NCBI RefSeq assembly: GCF_036248255.1
Contig: NZ_CP109178.1
Coordinates: 6,722,001-6,786,000, forward strand
Source of the DNA: Streptomyces sp. NBC_01717
Lineage (GTDB): Bacteria; Actinomycetota; Actinomycetes; Streptomycetales; Streptomycetaceae
Reading direction: 5' to 3'
DNA: 64,000 bases
The position numbers and the translations under genes are program-made. Shown here piece by piece: positions 16,281 to 25,342 of the stretch (the first letter of the stretch is position 1; the number at the start of each line of letters is the position of its first letter). The notes under the pieces are model-generated. The model was not told where the DNA came from and did no database searches. It was given only the letters and a program-made list of their open reading frames with translations.

Positions 16281-17024
16281 TTGATCTACGGCGCAATGAA
16301 GTTCTCCATCGGCGGGTCATTGAAGCTCGCCTTCAGGCCGTGGGTGGAGGGCCTGGAGAACATCCCCGCTCAGGGGCCGGCGATCCTCGCGAGCAACCAT
16401 CTCTCGTTCTCCGACTCCTTCTTCCTGCCGGCCGTCCTGGACCGCAAGGTCACCTTCATCGCCAAGTCCGAGTACTTCACCGGACCCGGCGTGAAGGGCA
16501 GGCTCACAGCCGCCTTCTTCAAGGGCGTCGGCCAGGTCCCGGTGGACCGCTCCGGGGCCCGCGGTGCCGGTGAGGCGGCCATCAAGGCGGGCATAGAGGT
16601 CATCGAGAGCGGTGGACTCTTCGGTATCTACCCGGAGGGCACCCGGTCGCCCGACGGCCGGCTCTACCGCGGCAAGCCCGGCGGACTGGCCCGCGTGGCC
16701 CTCGCCACCGGAGCGCCCGTCATCCCCGTCGCGATGATCGACACGGAGAAGATCCAGCCGCCCGGTCAGCTGATGCCCAAGCTGATGCGCCCCGGTATCA
16801 GGATCGGCAAGCCGCTCGACTTCAGCCGGTACCACGGCATGGAGGGCGACCGCTTCATCCTGCGCTCGGTCACCGACGAGGTGATGTACGAGATCATGAA
16901 ACTCTCCGGCCAGGAGTACGTCGACATCTACGCGACCGCGGCAAAGCGGCAGATCGCGGACGAGGCGAAGCGCAGGGCCGAGGAGGAGAAGCACGCGGGC
17001 GGAAAGCCCGGAATGCAAGGGTGA
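16281..17024 (+). CDS. 1-acyl-sn-glycerol-3-phosphate acyltransferase family (PlsC-like)
   Basis: A 247-residue LPLAT-family enzyme. The catalytic H-x4-D is H40-D45 (NHLSFSD), the acceptor-binding motif YPEGTRSPDG lies at 117-126, and VPVDR around 86-90 is the middle block. It likely acylates lysophosphatidate or a related lipid such as a PIM; the related M. tuberculosis Rv2182c lies in the same neighbourhood. The TTG start at 16281 is supported by AGGAGG 8 nt upstream. The C-terminal tail is Lys/Glu-rich. It is followed after 50 bp by the sensor kinase gene. Confidence 0.9.
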   Translation: MIYGAMKFSIGGSLKLAFRPWVEGLENIPAQGPAILASNHLSFSDSFFLPAVLDRKVTFIAKSEYFTGPGVKGRLTAAFFKGVGQVPVDRSGARGAGEAAIKAGIEVIESGGLFGIYPEGTRSPDGRLYRGKPGGLARVALATGAPVIPVAMIDTEKIQPPGQLMPKLMRPGIRIGKPLDFSRYHGMEGDRFILRSVTDEVMYEIMKLSGQEYVDIYATAAKRQIADEAKRRAEEEKHAGGKPGMQG

Positions 17025-17074
17025 CGAATCGGTCCGGTGCGTAACCGCGCCGGCGTCCGTCGGGGGGTGGGGGC

Positions 17075-18325
17075 ATGGCCAAGCGCGAGCGGGTCGTACG
17101 CATGTCGGTCGAGCAGCCGCTGTGGCGTGCGCTGACCGCGTACCGGATTCTGACGATGCTCTATGCGAGTCTGCTCGCCGTCTTCGGCCGGGGCGAGTAC
17201 GAGCGGCCTTGGGTGGCCTTCGGCTACCTGGTCGTCATGGCCGCCTGGACCCTCGCCACGCTCCCCAAGGTCGCGGGCGCGGTGAGCTGCACCAAGCGCT
17301 TTCTCGGTGCCGACCTCGCGCTTGCTCTGGTCGGTATTCTGCTGACCCCGCTCGCGGACTTCGACGCCCAGCACATGGACGGCTCGACCCTGCCGTCCAT
17401 CTGGACCGCGGGTTCCGTCCTGGCGTTCGCGATCAAGGGCGGCTGGCGGTGGGCGGCCTTCGCCTCCACCTTCGTCGCCGCAGCCAACATCGTCGAGCGC
17501 GGCGAACCCAGCCGCGACACCTTCCACAACGTCCTGCTGGTCTGGGTCGCCGCCATCGCCATCGGTTACGTCGTCGAGGTGGCCAGGGCCAGTGAGCGCA
17601 CCCTGGCCCGCGCCCTGGAGATCGAGGCCGCCACCCGGGAACGCGAGCGGCTGGCCCGCGGCATCCACGACAGCGTTCTCCAGGTCCTCGCGATGGTGCA
17701 GCGCCGTGGCACTGCGCTGGGCGGCGAGGCGGCCGAGCTGGGCCGGATGGCCGGGGAACAGGAGGTCGCCCTGCGCACCCTGGTCTCCAGCGGACTGGTG
17801 CCCACCACCCGGGTCTCCGAGGACGCCGCCGAGGGCGCGGTGGTCCGTACCGTCGAGGTCGACGACGAGGAGGACGGCCCGGCCGGCGGGGCCGCATGCG
17901 ATCTGCGCTCCCTGCTCGCCCCGCACGCCGGCTCCCGGGTCAGCTTCGCGGAGCCCGGCGCCCCGGTACTGCTCGCTCCGGCGGCGGCGAAGGAACTCGC
18001 GGCCGCTGTCGGTGCCGCCCTGGACAATGTGCGGGTGCACGCGGGCCAGGACGCCCAGGCCTGGATCCTCGTCGAGGACTGGCCGGACGAGGTGATCGTG
18101 ACGGTCCGGGACGACGGCCCGGGCATTGCGGAGGGGCGGCTGGCGCAGGCAGAGGGGGAGGGGCGGATGGGGGTCGCCCTGTCGATCCGGGGGCGGCTGC
18201 GTGACCTGGGCGGCACGGCAGAGCTGATCTCGGTGCCCGGCCAGGGCACCGAGGTCGAGTTGAAGGTCCCAAAGGTTTCGAGGACTCCGAACGATTCACG
18301 GGGGAAGGCAGGTTCCGGCCGATGA
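17075..18325 (+). CDS. Two-component sensor histidine kinase (MacS-type, HisKA_3)
   Basis: A 416-residue membrane sensor kinase. Residues 1-170 contain a predicted set of five or so membrane helices with little extracellular sequence (MacS-like sensor). The HisKA_3 dimerisation domain has the phospho-accepting H198 in ARGIHDSVLQ, and the C-terminal HATPase shows DNVRVHAG and DDGPGIAEG boxes. The end ATGA overlaps the start of the response regulator, so kinase and regulator are coupled. The signal is unknown; the setting between lipid acylation and glycolysis genes does not decide it. Confidence 0.92.
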   Translation: MAKRERVVRMSVEQPLWRALTAYRILTMLYASLLAVFGRGEYERPWVAFGYLVVMAAWTLATLPKVAGAVSCTKRFLGADLALALVGILLTPLADFDAQHMDGSTLPSIWTAGSVLAFAIKGGWRWAAFASTFVAAANIVERGEPSRDTFHNVLLVWVAAIAIGYVVEVARASERTLARALEIEAATRERERLARGIHDSVLQVLAMVQRRGTALGGEAAELGRMAGEQEVALRTLVSSGLVPTTRVSEDAAEGAVVRTVEVDDEEDGPAGGAACDLRSLLAPHAGSRVSFAEPGAPVLLAPAAAKELAAAVGAALDNVRVHAGQDAQAWILVEDWPDEVIVTVRDDGPGIAEGRLAQAEGEGRMGVALSIRGRLRDLGGTAELISVPGQGTEVELKVPKVSRTPNDSRGKAGSGR

Positions 18326-19050
18326 GCGCGGACAACGTGACGAAAGCGACCGGCGCGACGAGCGCGGCGGGCGGGCAGGGCGCCACGCAGCGGGGGATCA
18401 GGGTGATGGTGGTCGACGACCACCCGATGTGGCGCGACGCCGTCGCCCGCGATCTCGCCGAGTCGGGCTTCGACGTGGTGGCGACCGCCGGTGACGGCCC
18501 GCAGGCCGTACGCCGGGCGAGGGCCGTCACCCCTGACGTCCTGGTGCTCGACCTCAATCTGCCGGGGATGCCCGGCGTCCAGGTCTGCAAGGAGCTCGTC
18601 GGCTCCCATCCCGGCCTGCGGGTCCTGGTGCTCTCCGCGAGCGGCGAGCACGCCGACGTACTGGAGGCGGTGAAGTCCGGCGCCACCGGCTATCTGCTCA
18701 AGTCGGCCAGTACGCAGGAGCTGACCGAGGCCGTGCGGAGCACCGCGGTCGGCGACCCGGTCTTCACCCCGGGCCTCGCCGGACTGGTGCTCGGCGAGTA
18801 CCGCAGGCTGGCCTCCGAGCCGGTGCCCGTCGCGTCCGACGAGCCGAAGGCCCCACAGCTGACCGACCGGGAGACCGAGGTGCTGCGGCTCGTCGCCAAG
18901 GGGCTCTCGTACAAGCAGATCGCCGAGCGGCTCGTCATCTCGCACCGCACCGTCCAGAACCACGTCCAGAACACCCTGGGCAAACTCCAGCTGCACAACC
19001 GGGTGGAGCTCGTGCGGTACGCGATCGAACGCGGCCTCGACGACGTCTGA
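18322..19050 (+). CDS. LuxR/NarL-family response regulator
   Basis: A 242-residue response regulator paired with the upstream kinase (4-bp overlap, ATGA). The receiver holds the acidic pair D32-D33, phosphorylation site D77 in VLDLNLPG, and the conserved K127 in LLKSAS. The C-terminal GerE helix-turn-helix begins near TDRETEVLRLVAKGLSYKQ and ends before the last 15 residues. An extra 25-residue N-terminal stretch precedes the receiver. It activates or represses unknown targets. Confidence 0.94.
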   Translation: MSADNVTKATGATSAAGGQGATQRGIRVMVVDDHPMWRDAVARDLAESGFDVVATAGDGPQAVRRARAVTPDVLVLDLNLPGMPGVQVCKELVGSHPGLRVLVLSASGEHADVLEAVKSGATGYLLKSASTQELTEAVRSTAVGDPVFTPGLAGLVLGEYRRLASEPVPVASDEPKAPQLTDRETEVLRLVAKGLSYKQIAERLVISHRTVQNHVQNTLGKLQLHNRVELVRYAIERGLDDV

Positions 19051-19142
19051 GAGCAGGAACGCCGAGAGCGACTGCGCCTCGGCGACACGGGTGATCAACT
19101 CCGGTTTATTGCGCGGGAATTGACCTTCCGACCCATCCCTGA

Positions 19143-19156
19143 GTGACCTGGATCAC
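19143..19156. promoter_or_regulatory. CRP-like palindrome upstream of the phosphofructokinase gene
   Basis: GTGACCTGGATCAC is a perfect GTGA-N6-TCAC palindrome 47 bp before the pfk start. It matches the general CRP-family half-sites. A match to the site form alone does not show which regulator binds. Confidence 0.45.
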
Positions 19157-19202
19157 CATTAGCGTGGTCGTAGCGAGCTCACTTCGGCGAAGGGATGCTT
19201 CC

Positions 19203-20231
<1,029 letters not shown>

Positions 20232-20299
20232 GCACGGCGGGGGTACGGGCCGTATATTCGCGGCTATCCGGTCCGTACTCCTGCCTGTCTGGAGAAACC

Positions 20300-21304
20300 G
20301 TGGAAATCCTGGCATTCGGTGTGCAGTCCGACGAGAAGCCGCTGATCGAGAAGGCCTTCGCCGGACAGCACGAAGTCCGTTGCCTGGACGTCTTCCTCAA
20401 CAAGGACACCGCGCCCATCGCGGCGGGCTACGAGATCATCTCCACCAGTGTCAACGCCGATCTGGGCAGCAGCGTGCTGCAGACCCTCGCCGCGGGCGGC
20501 ACGCAGATGATCGCCCAGCGTTCCACCGGCTTCAACAACATCGACCTGGACGTCGCCGAACGCCTTGCGCTGCGGGTCGCCCGGGTCTCCTTCTACTCGC
20601 CGTACGCGGTCGCCGAATTCGCCTGGACGCTCGCCATGGCGGTCAACCGACGGATCATCCGAGCCGCGAGCCGCACCCGCGACTTCGACTTCCGCCTCGA
20701 CGGCCTCCTCGGCCGGGACATGCACGGCCGTACGGCCGGCGTGGTCGGTACGGGCAAGATCGGCGAGGCCTTCACCCGTATCGCTCATGGCTTCGGGATG
20801 AAGCTGCTCGGCTGGGACGTGGTCGAGAACCCGGCCTGCGTCGAGCTCGGCATGACGTACGTCGAGAAGGAACAGCTCTTCGCCGAGTCCGATCTGATCA
20901 GCCTCCATGTCCCGCTGCTGCCCGCGACCCGTCGCATCATCGGCAAGGACGCCCTGTCCCTGATGAAGGACGACGCGATCCTGATCAACTCCAGTCGCGG
21001 CGGACTGATCGACAGCACCGCTCTGGTCGCCGAACTGCGGGCGGGCCGCTTCACCGGCGTCGGACTCGATGTGTACGAGGCGGAGGCCGGACTCTTCTTC
21101 CTCGACAAGTCCCTGGAGGGCATCGACGACGACACCCTGGCCCGGCTCGTCACCTTCCCGAACGTGATCGTCACCTCGCACCAGGCGTACTACACACAGG
21201 ACGCCGTGGCACAGATCATCGAAGCCACCGTGCAGAACGTCGCCGACTACCTGGCCCGCCGCCGCAGCGACAACGTCCTCGTTCCCGCGCTCCGCGAGGA
21301 CTGA
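20300..21304 (+). CDS. ldhA: D-lactate dehydrogenase (LdhA-type 2-hydroxyacid dehydrogenase)
   Basis: A 334-residue NAD-dependent D-2-hydroxyacid dehydrogenase reducing pyruvate to D-lactate. Visible are GFNNIDL, the Rossmann GxGxxG (GTGKIG, 150-155), and the catalytic trio R233 (SSRGG), E262 (VYEAE) and H294 (SHQAY). The insertion EAGLFFLDKS is typical of fermentative LdhA rather than of glyoxylate or formate dehydrogenases. GTG at 20300 follows GGAG by 5 nt. It lies 68 bp after the phosphofructokinase gene on the same strand, which together suggests redox and glycolytic adjustment under poor oxygen supply. I see no clear Rex site upstream. Confidence 0.92.
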   Translation: MEILAFGVQSDEKPLIEKAFAGQHEVRCLDVFLNKDTAPIAAGYEIISTSVNADLGSSVLQTLAAGGTQMIAQRSTGFNNIDLDVAERLALRVARVSFYSPYAVAEFAWTLAMAVNRRIIRAASRTRDFDFRLDGLLGRDMHGRTAGVVGTGKIGEAFTRIAHGFGMKLLGWDVVENPACVELGMTYVEKEQLFAESDLISLHVPLLPATRRIIGKDALSLMKDDAILINSSRGGLIDSTALVAELRAGRFTGVGLDVYEAEAGLFFLDKSLEGIDDDTLARLVTFPNVIVTSHQAYYTQDAVAQIIEATVQNVADYLARRRSDNVLVPALRED

Positions 21305-21342
21305 GCCCCGGATCTCCTCCGGAGCCCCGCCCGCGTCCGGCG

Positions 21343-23229
21343 TCAGCTGTGCACGGGCAGCCCCGCCAGTAGCTCGGCGACGATCGACGCCCCGCGCAGC
21401 GTCAGCACCGACTCCGGGTGGAACTGCACCGATGCGAACCCGTCCCCGCGCAGCGCGTGCAGCTCTCCGGTGGCCGCGTCCCGGCTCACCTCGATGGAAT
21501 GCGCAGCCAGCTCGGTGACCGTCTCGTCGTCGCAGCGAGCGGTGAAGCTGTTGTAGAAGCCGACCGTCTCCGGGCGCCCGAACAGTTCGATCCGGGTCTG
21601 CGCGCCCTGGTACGGCACGGTCTTGCGGACGATCTCCAGGCCCAGCTCCGCCGCGATCAGCTCATGGCCCAGGCAGACCCCGAGCAGCCCGTGCCGGTGG
21701 TCCCGGACCAGCTCCGCCGCGAACTCGCGCAGCAGCCGCATCTTCGGATCGCCGGTGTCCGCCGGATTCCCGGGCCCGGGGCCCAGCACGACCGGGCCCA
21801 GGTGCGCCCGGACAGCCTCGCGCAGCCCCGGCTCGTCGTAGCGCCGCACCGACACCTCCAGGCCCGAGGCGCGCAGCAGATGCGCCAGCATGGCGGTGAA
21901 GGTGTCCTCGCCGTCGATCACCAGTGCATGGCCGGACAGCTCCTGCGTACGCTCCTGCATCCGCAGCCAGAACGGTGCGAGCCCGTCCCGCCGGGCGTCC
22001 AGCGCGGCCCGCACCCGAGGATCGCCGGCCAGCCGCGGACGTGTCCTCTCGGCCCGTGGCCGCCCGGGCCGCACCCCCAGCGCGGCCAGCACCCCGGCCG
22101 CCTTCGCATGGGTCTCCGCGACCTCGCCGGCGGGATCGGAGTGGCGTACGAGCGTCGCCCCGACCGGCACCCGCAGCCGCCCGTCGGCCGCGATGTCGGC
22201 GGTACGGATGAGGATCGGCGAGTCGAGGGTCTGCGCCCCGCCCGGCTCCTGCCCCAGCAGGGCCAGCGCGCCGGCGTAGTATCCGCGCCCGCCGGGCTCG
22301 TACCGCTCGATGACCCGGCAGGCGTTCTGCACGGGCGAACCGGTGACCGTCGCCGCGAACATGGTCTCCTTCAGCACCTCCCGCACATCCAGTGAGGAGC
22401 GCCCGCGCAGCTCGTACTCGGTGTGCGCGAGATGGGCCATCTCCTTGAGACGTGGCCCGATCACCACCCCGCCCATGTCACCGACGGTGCACATCATCTT
22501 CAGTTCCTCGTCGACCACCATGGAGAGTTCCTCGGTCTCCTTGCGGTCACCGAGAAAGGCCAGCAGACTCTCGGCGGTCGGCCCCTCGGCGGGGTAGCGG
22601 TACGTCCCGCTGATCGGGTTCATCACGACCGTCCCGCCGGACATCCGCACATGCACCTCGGGACTGGCGCCGACCAGCGTCCTGTCGCCGGTGTGTACGA
22701 CGAACGTCCAGTACGCGCCCCGCTCACCGGCAAGCAGCCGCCGGAAGAGTGCCAGCGCGTCGGCCCGGTCGAAGCCGGGGATCCCGCCCTGGAAGGTACG
22801 CCGGATGACGAAGTTCGCGCCCTCGCCGTGTCCGATCTCGTCCTCGATGACCCGCCGGACGATCCCGGCGTACTCCTCGTCGGGTACGTCGAAGGCCCCG
22901 CCCTCGACCCGCACGTCATGGGTGGGCAGCACGTCGAGCACGGTGGCGAGCGGCAGTTCGTACGTCTCGTCCGCGACCAGTACGGACAGCGGTGTCCCGT
23001 CGTCGCGCACGTCGAAACCGCGCTCGGCGATCTGCCGGAACGGCACCAGGGCGAGCGACGGCTGCGGACCGACGGGCAGATCGGCGAGCCGGTCCACCTC
23101 CCGCACCCGTCCGATCAGGACCTCGACGGTGTCGTGATCTCGGCCGGGGGTGCGCCTGCGCAGCAGTGCGAACGGCGGGCAGTCGTCCGTCAGGAGCCGC
23201 TGGACGACGAGCTCGGTGGGGTCGGGCAT
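21343..23229 (-). CDS. trpE: Fused anthranilate synthase (TrpE-TrpG, PhzE-like)
   Basis: A 628-residue fusion. Residues about 110-385 form the chorismate-binding TrpE domain (NPISGTYRYP, EELKMM, TVTGSPVQNA, GYYAGALAL); residues about 435-625 form the TrpG glutaminase with Cys519 in GVCLGHE and His604/Glu606 in QFHPES. It makes anthranilate, or possibly ADIC, from chorismate and glutamine. Domain order and motifs resemble PhzE more than E. coli TrpE, and the Trp-inhibition LLES motif is not visible near the N-terminus. GGAAGGA precedes the ATG. Expression is under a Trp-rich leader and attenuator, showing it is the biosynthetic enzyme for tryptophan. It is divergent from DAHP synthase. Confidence 0.92.
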   Translation of the reverse strand: MPDPTELVVQRLLTDDCPPFALLRRRTPGRDHDTVEVLIGRVREVDRLADLPVGPQPSLALVPFRQIAERGFDVRDDGTPLSVLVADETYELPLATVLDVLPTHDVRVEGGAFDVPDEEYAGIVRRVIEDEIGHGEGANFVIRRTFQGGIPGFDRADALALFRRLLAGERGAYWTFVVHTGDRTLVGASPEVHVRMSGGTVVMNPISGTYRYPAEGPTAESLLAFLGDRKETEELSMVVDEELKMMCTVGDMGGVVIGPRLKEMAHLAHTEYELRGRSSLDVREVLKETMFAATVTGSPVQNACRVIERYEPGGRGYYAGALALLGQEPGGAQTLDSPILIRTADIAADGRLRVPVGATLVRHSDPAGEVAETHAKAAGVLAALGVRPGRPRAERTRPRLAGDPRVRAALDARRDGLAPFWLRMQERTQELSGHALVIDGEDTFTAMLAHLLRASGLEVSVRRYDEPGLREAVRAHLGPVVLGPGPGNPADTGDPKMRLLREFAAELVRDHRHGLLGVCLGHELIAAELGLEIVRKTVPYQGAQTRIELFGRPETVGFYNSFTARCDDETVTELAAHSIEVSRDAATGELHALRGDGFASVQFHPESVLTLRGASIVAELLAGLPVHS

Positions 23230-23272
23230 GAGGTGTTCCTTCCGGATGGAGGAACGGCTCCCGAAACGCAGA

Positions 23273-23297
23273 GAAGGCCGCCCCTCGGGCGGCCTTC
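23273..23297 (-). terminator. trp attenuator hairpin
   Basis: An 11-bp perfect stem (23273-23283 with 23287-23297) and a CTC loop, lying between the leader peptide and the anthranilate synthase start. On the minus strand it is followed by TCTCTGCGTTTC, fairly T-rich for this genome. It fits the terminator of a leader-peptide attenuation system. Confidence 0.85.
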
Positions 23298-23319
23298 GCG
23301 TGGTCTGTCGCGCGATGAA

Positions 23320-23376
23320 TCAGTGGGCCGCCGGATGAGCGGTCCACCACCAGTTCTGATGCGTCTGCGCGAACAT
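23320..23376 (-). CDS. trpL: trp leader peptide (18 aa, three consecutive Trp)
   Basis: Translation is MFAQTHQNWWWTAHPAAH followed by TGA. The WWW run is the ribosome-stalling signal of Trp attenuation: with charged tRNA-Trp scarce, the ribosome stalls and the downstream terminator (23273-23297) is not formed. The ATG has no ribosome binding site and follows TAGGGT (minus strand, 23384-23389) by exactly 7 nt, so the leader is probably translated from a leaderless mRNA. The same arrangement is, as I recall, known for trpEG of S. venezuelae. Confidence 0.93.
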   Translation of the reverse strand: MFAQTHQNWWWTAHPAAH

Positions 23377-23383
23377 GTTCCGC

Positions 23384-23389
23384 ACCCTA
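23384..23389 (-). promoter_or_regulatory. -10 element of the trpL-trpE promoter
   Basis: TAGGGT on the minus strand, 7 nt before the leader ATG; TAnnnT pattern with no room for a ribosome binding site, so transcription should begin at or near the A of ATG. No convincing -35 is seen. Confidence 0.6.
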
Positions 23390-23459
23390 CCGGACGTCCA
23401 CCGGTCCAGACGGGCGTCTCATCTGTTGAGCCTACGGATGAGCGCCCCACGAGACCCCG

Positions 23460-23465
23460 TAATGT
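23460..23465 (+). promoter_or_regulatory. -10 element of the DAHP synthase promoter
   Basis: TAATGT lies exactly 7 nt before the GTG at 23473 and there is no ribosome binding site, predicting a leaderless mRNA. The divergent trpL and aroH promoters are thus only about 70 bp apart. Confidence 0.6.
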
Positions 23466-23472
23466 TGTGGAT

Positions 23473-24825
23473 GTGACCGTGAACGCCAATACCTCCGTCG
23501 CCGGTGGCAACACCTGGCGAGACCTTCCCGCGGCGCAGCAGCCCGAGTACCCCGATGCCGAGGCTCTGCGCGATGTACTCGCGGACCTCACGTCGTATCC
23601 GCCGCTCGTCTTCGCGGGCGAGTGCGACCAGCTGCGCGCCCGCATGGGAGCCGTCGCCAAGGGCGAGGCGTTCCTGCTGCAGGGCGGCGACTGCGCCGAG
23701 GCTTTCGACGCCGTGTCCGCCGACCACATCCGGGCCAAGCTGAAGACGCTGCTCCAGATGAGCGCCGTCCTGACCTACGCGGCCTCCGTGCCCGTCGTCA
23801 AGGTGGGCCGGATCGCCGGCCAGTACTCCAAGCCGCGCTCCAAGTCGACCGAGACCCGCGACGGCGTCACCCTGCCGACCTACCGCGGCGACTCCGTCAA
23901 CGGCTTCGCCTTCACCGAGGAAGCCCGGATCCCGGACCCTGAGCGACTGAAGCAGATGTACCACGCATCCGCTTCCACGCTGAACCTGGTCCGCGCCTTC
24001 ACCACCGGTGGATACGCCGACCTGCGCCAGGTGCACGCCTGGAACCAGGACTTCGTGAAGTCGTCCCCGTCCGGTCAGCGCTACGAGGCGCTGGCCCGCG
24101 AGATCGACAACGCGCTGAACTTCATGAAGGCGTGCGGCACGGACCCGGCCGAGTTCAAGGCGGTCGAGTTCTACTCGTCGCACGAGGGACTGCTGCTGGA
24201 CTACGAGTCGGCGCTGACCCGCACCGACTCGCGCACCGGCCGGCTGTACGACACCTCCGGCCACATGGTCTGGATCGGTGAGCGCACCCGTCAGATGGAC
24301 GGCGCACACATCGAGTTCGCCTCGAAGATCCGTAACCCCATCGGCATCAAGCTCGGCCCGACGACCACCGTCGACGAGGCGCTCGGCTACGTCGAACGCC
24401 TCGACCCGGAGCGCGAGCCCGGCCGGCTGACCTTCATCGTCCGCATGGGCGCCGACAAGGTCCGCGACAAACTTCCCGCGCTGGTCGAGAAGGTCACCGC
24501 CTCCGGGGCGGTCGTCGCCTGGGTCACCGACCCGATGCACGGCAACACCTTCGAGGCGGCCTCCGGCCACAAGACCCGTCGCTTCGACGACGTCCTGGAC
24601 GAGGTCAAGGGCTTCTTCGAGGTGCACAAGGGCCTCGGTACGCACCCGGGCGGCATCCACGTCGAGCTCACCGGTGACGATGTCACCGAGTGCGTCGGCG
24701 GCGGCCACGAGATCTTCGTGGACGACCTGCACCAGCGTTACGAGACGGCCTGCGACCCGCGCCTCAACCGCAGCCAGTCGCTGGACCTGGCCTTCCTGGT
24801 CGCCGAGATGTACCGGGACCAGTAG
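23473..24825 (+). CDS. aroH: Class II 3-deoxy-7-phosphoheptulonate (DAHP) synthase
   Basis: A 450-residue class II (plant-like) DAHP synthase, catalysing phosphoenolpyruvate plus erythrose 4-phosphate to DAHP, the first shikimate-pathway step. Signature stretches include FLLQGGDCAEAF (metal-binding Cys), RIAGQYSKPRS, FYSSHEGLLLDYE, WIGERTRQ, GPTTTVDEAL and WVTDPMHGNT, all in family order and full length. The GTG at 23473 is supported by a -10 (TAATGT) 7 nt upstream and no Shine-Dalgarno. It is divergent from the Trp-attenuated anthranilate synthase, so shared control of aromatic supply is likely. A 22-bp hairpin closes the unit. Confidence 0.96.
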   Translation: MTVNANTSVAGGNTWRDLPAAQQPEYPDAEALRDVLADLTSYPPLVFAGECDQLRARMGAVAKGEAFLLQGGDCAEAFDAVSADHIRAKLKTLLQMSAVLTYAASVPVVKVGRIAGQYSKPRSKSTETRDGVTLPTYRGDSVNGFAFTEEARIPDPERLKQMYHASASTLNLVRAFTTGGYADLRQVHAWNQDFVKSSPSGQRYEALAREIDNALNFMKACGTDPAEFKAVEFYSSHEGLLLDYESALTRTDSRTGRLYDTSGHMVWIGERTRQMDGAHIEFASKIRNPIGIKLGPTTTVDEALGYVERLDPEREPGRLTFIVRMGADKVRDKLPALVEKVTASGAVVAWVTDPMHGNTFEAASGHKTRRFDDVLDEVKGFFEVHKGLGTHPGGIHVELTGDDVTECVGGGHEIFVDDLHQRYETACDPRLNRSQSLDLAFLVAEMYRDQ

Positions 24826-24848
24826 GACAGTCACCGCGGGTACCGCAC

Positions 24849-24897
24849 GTACGACTGTGGGGCACGGATCGATGTGATCCGTGCCCCACAGTCGTAC
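24849..24897 (+). terminator. Strong hairpin terminator after aroH
   Basis: A perfect 22-bp stem: 24849-24870 pairs with 24876-24897 around the loop GATGT. It lies 24 bp after the aroH stop and insulates the iron-regulated gene downstream. Confidence 0.9.
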
Positions 24898-24930
24898 CGG
24901 GGCTTTACGGGAGTGGAGCGCCGGGTAAGG

Positions 24931-24949
24931 TTAGGTTAGCCTCACCGAT
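24931..24949 (+). promoter_or_regulatory. Iron box (DmdR/IdeR-type operator) before bfd
   Basis: TTAGGTTAGCCTCACCGAT matches 15 of 19 positions of the iron-box consensus as I remember it (TTAGGTTAGGCTAACCTAA). It lies 47 bp before the bfd start, in promoter position, predicting repression by an Fe(II)-bound DmdR/IdeR regulator and expression when iron is scarce. Confidence 0.8.
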
Positions 24950-24995
24950 CAGTCGGGACGGCGCCAACGATCGATCCCGTCGGGAGGTGAACCGC

Positions 24996-25316
24996 ATGTA
25001 CGTCTGCTCGTGCTTCGGCGTTACGGAGCAGCAGGTCAAGGAGCATGCGGACGCCGGGGCGTGCACCCCCCGCCAGATAGCCTCCGCCTGCAAGGCGGGC
25101 ACGGACTGCGGCGGCTGTGTCCGCAGGATCCAGGCGATGCTGGGCCGCGGCGCGTGCGGTCGTCGCGAGCTGCTCGAGCAGAAGCTGACGCCCGGTGTCG
25201 AGTCCGGTGCGGCCTCCGACGCCGACCCGGGCAGGGCGCCGGGTATCGCCCCCGGCGGGGCTCCGGGCATCGCCCCCGGCAGAGTCCCGGGCATCCGGCT
25301 CCCCGACGCGGCCTGA
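24996..25316 (+). CDS. bfd: Bacterioferritin-associated ferredoxin with Pro/Gly-rich tail
   Basis: A 106-residue [2Fe-2S] ferredoxin of the BFD family, which reduces bacterioferritin to release stored iron. Cluster ligands C4, C6, C38 and C41 match the E. coli Bfd positions exactly. After residue 65 a low-complexity tail (SDADPGRAPGIAPGGAPGIAP...) follows, absent in the 64-residue E. coli protein and probably disordered. GGGAGGTGA is an excellent ribosome binding site before the ATG. The iron box upstream implies induction in iron starvation, when mobilisation is needed. It faces bfr, its likely partner, across 26 bp. Confidence 0.92.
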   Translation: MYVCSCFGVTEQQVKEHADAGACTPRQIASACKAGTDCGGCVRRIQAMLGRGACGRRELLEQKLTPGVESGAASDADPGRAPGIAPGGAPGIAPGRVPGIRLPDAA

Positions 25317-25342
25317 ACTCAGGACTCGGGAGGCTCGGGACC

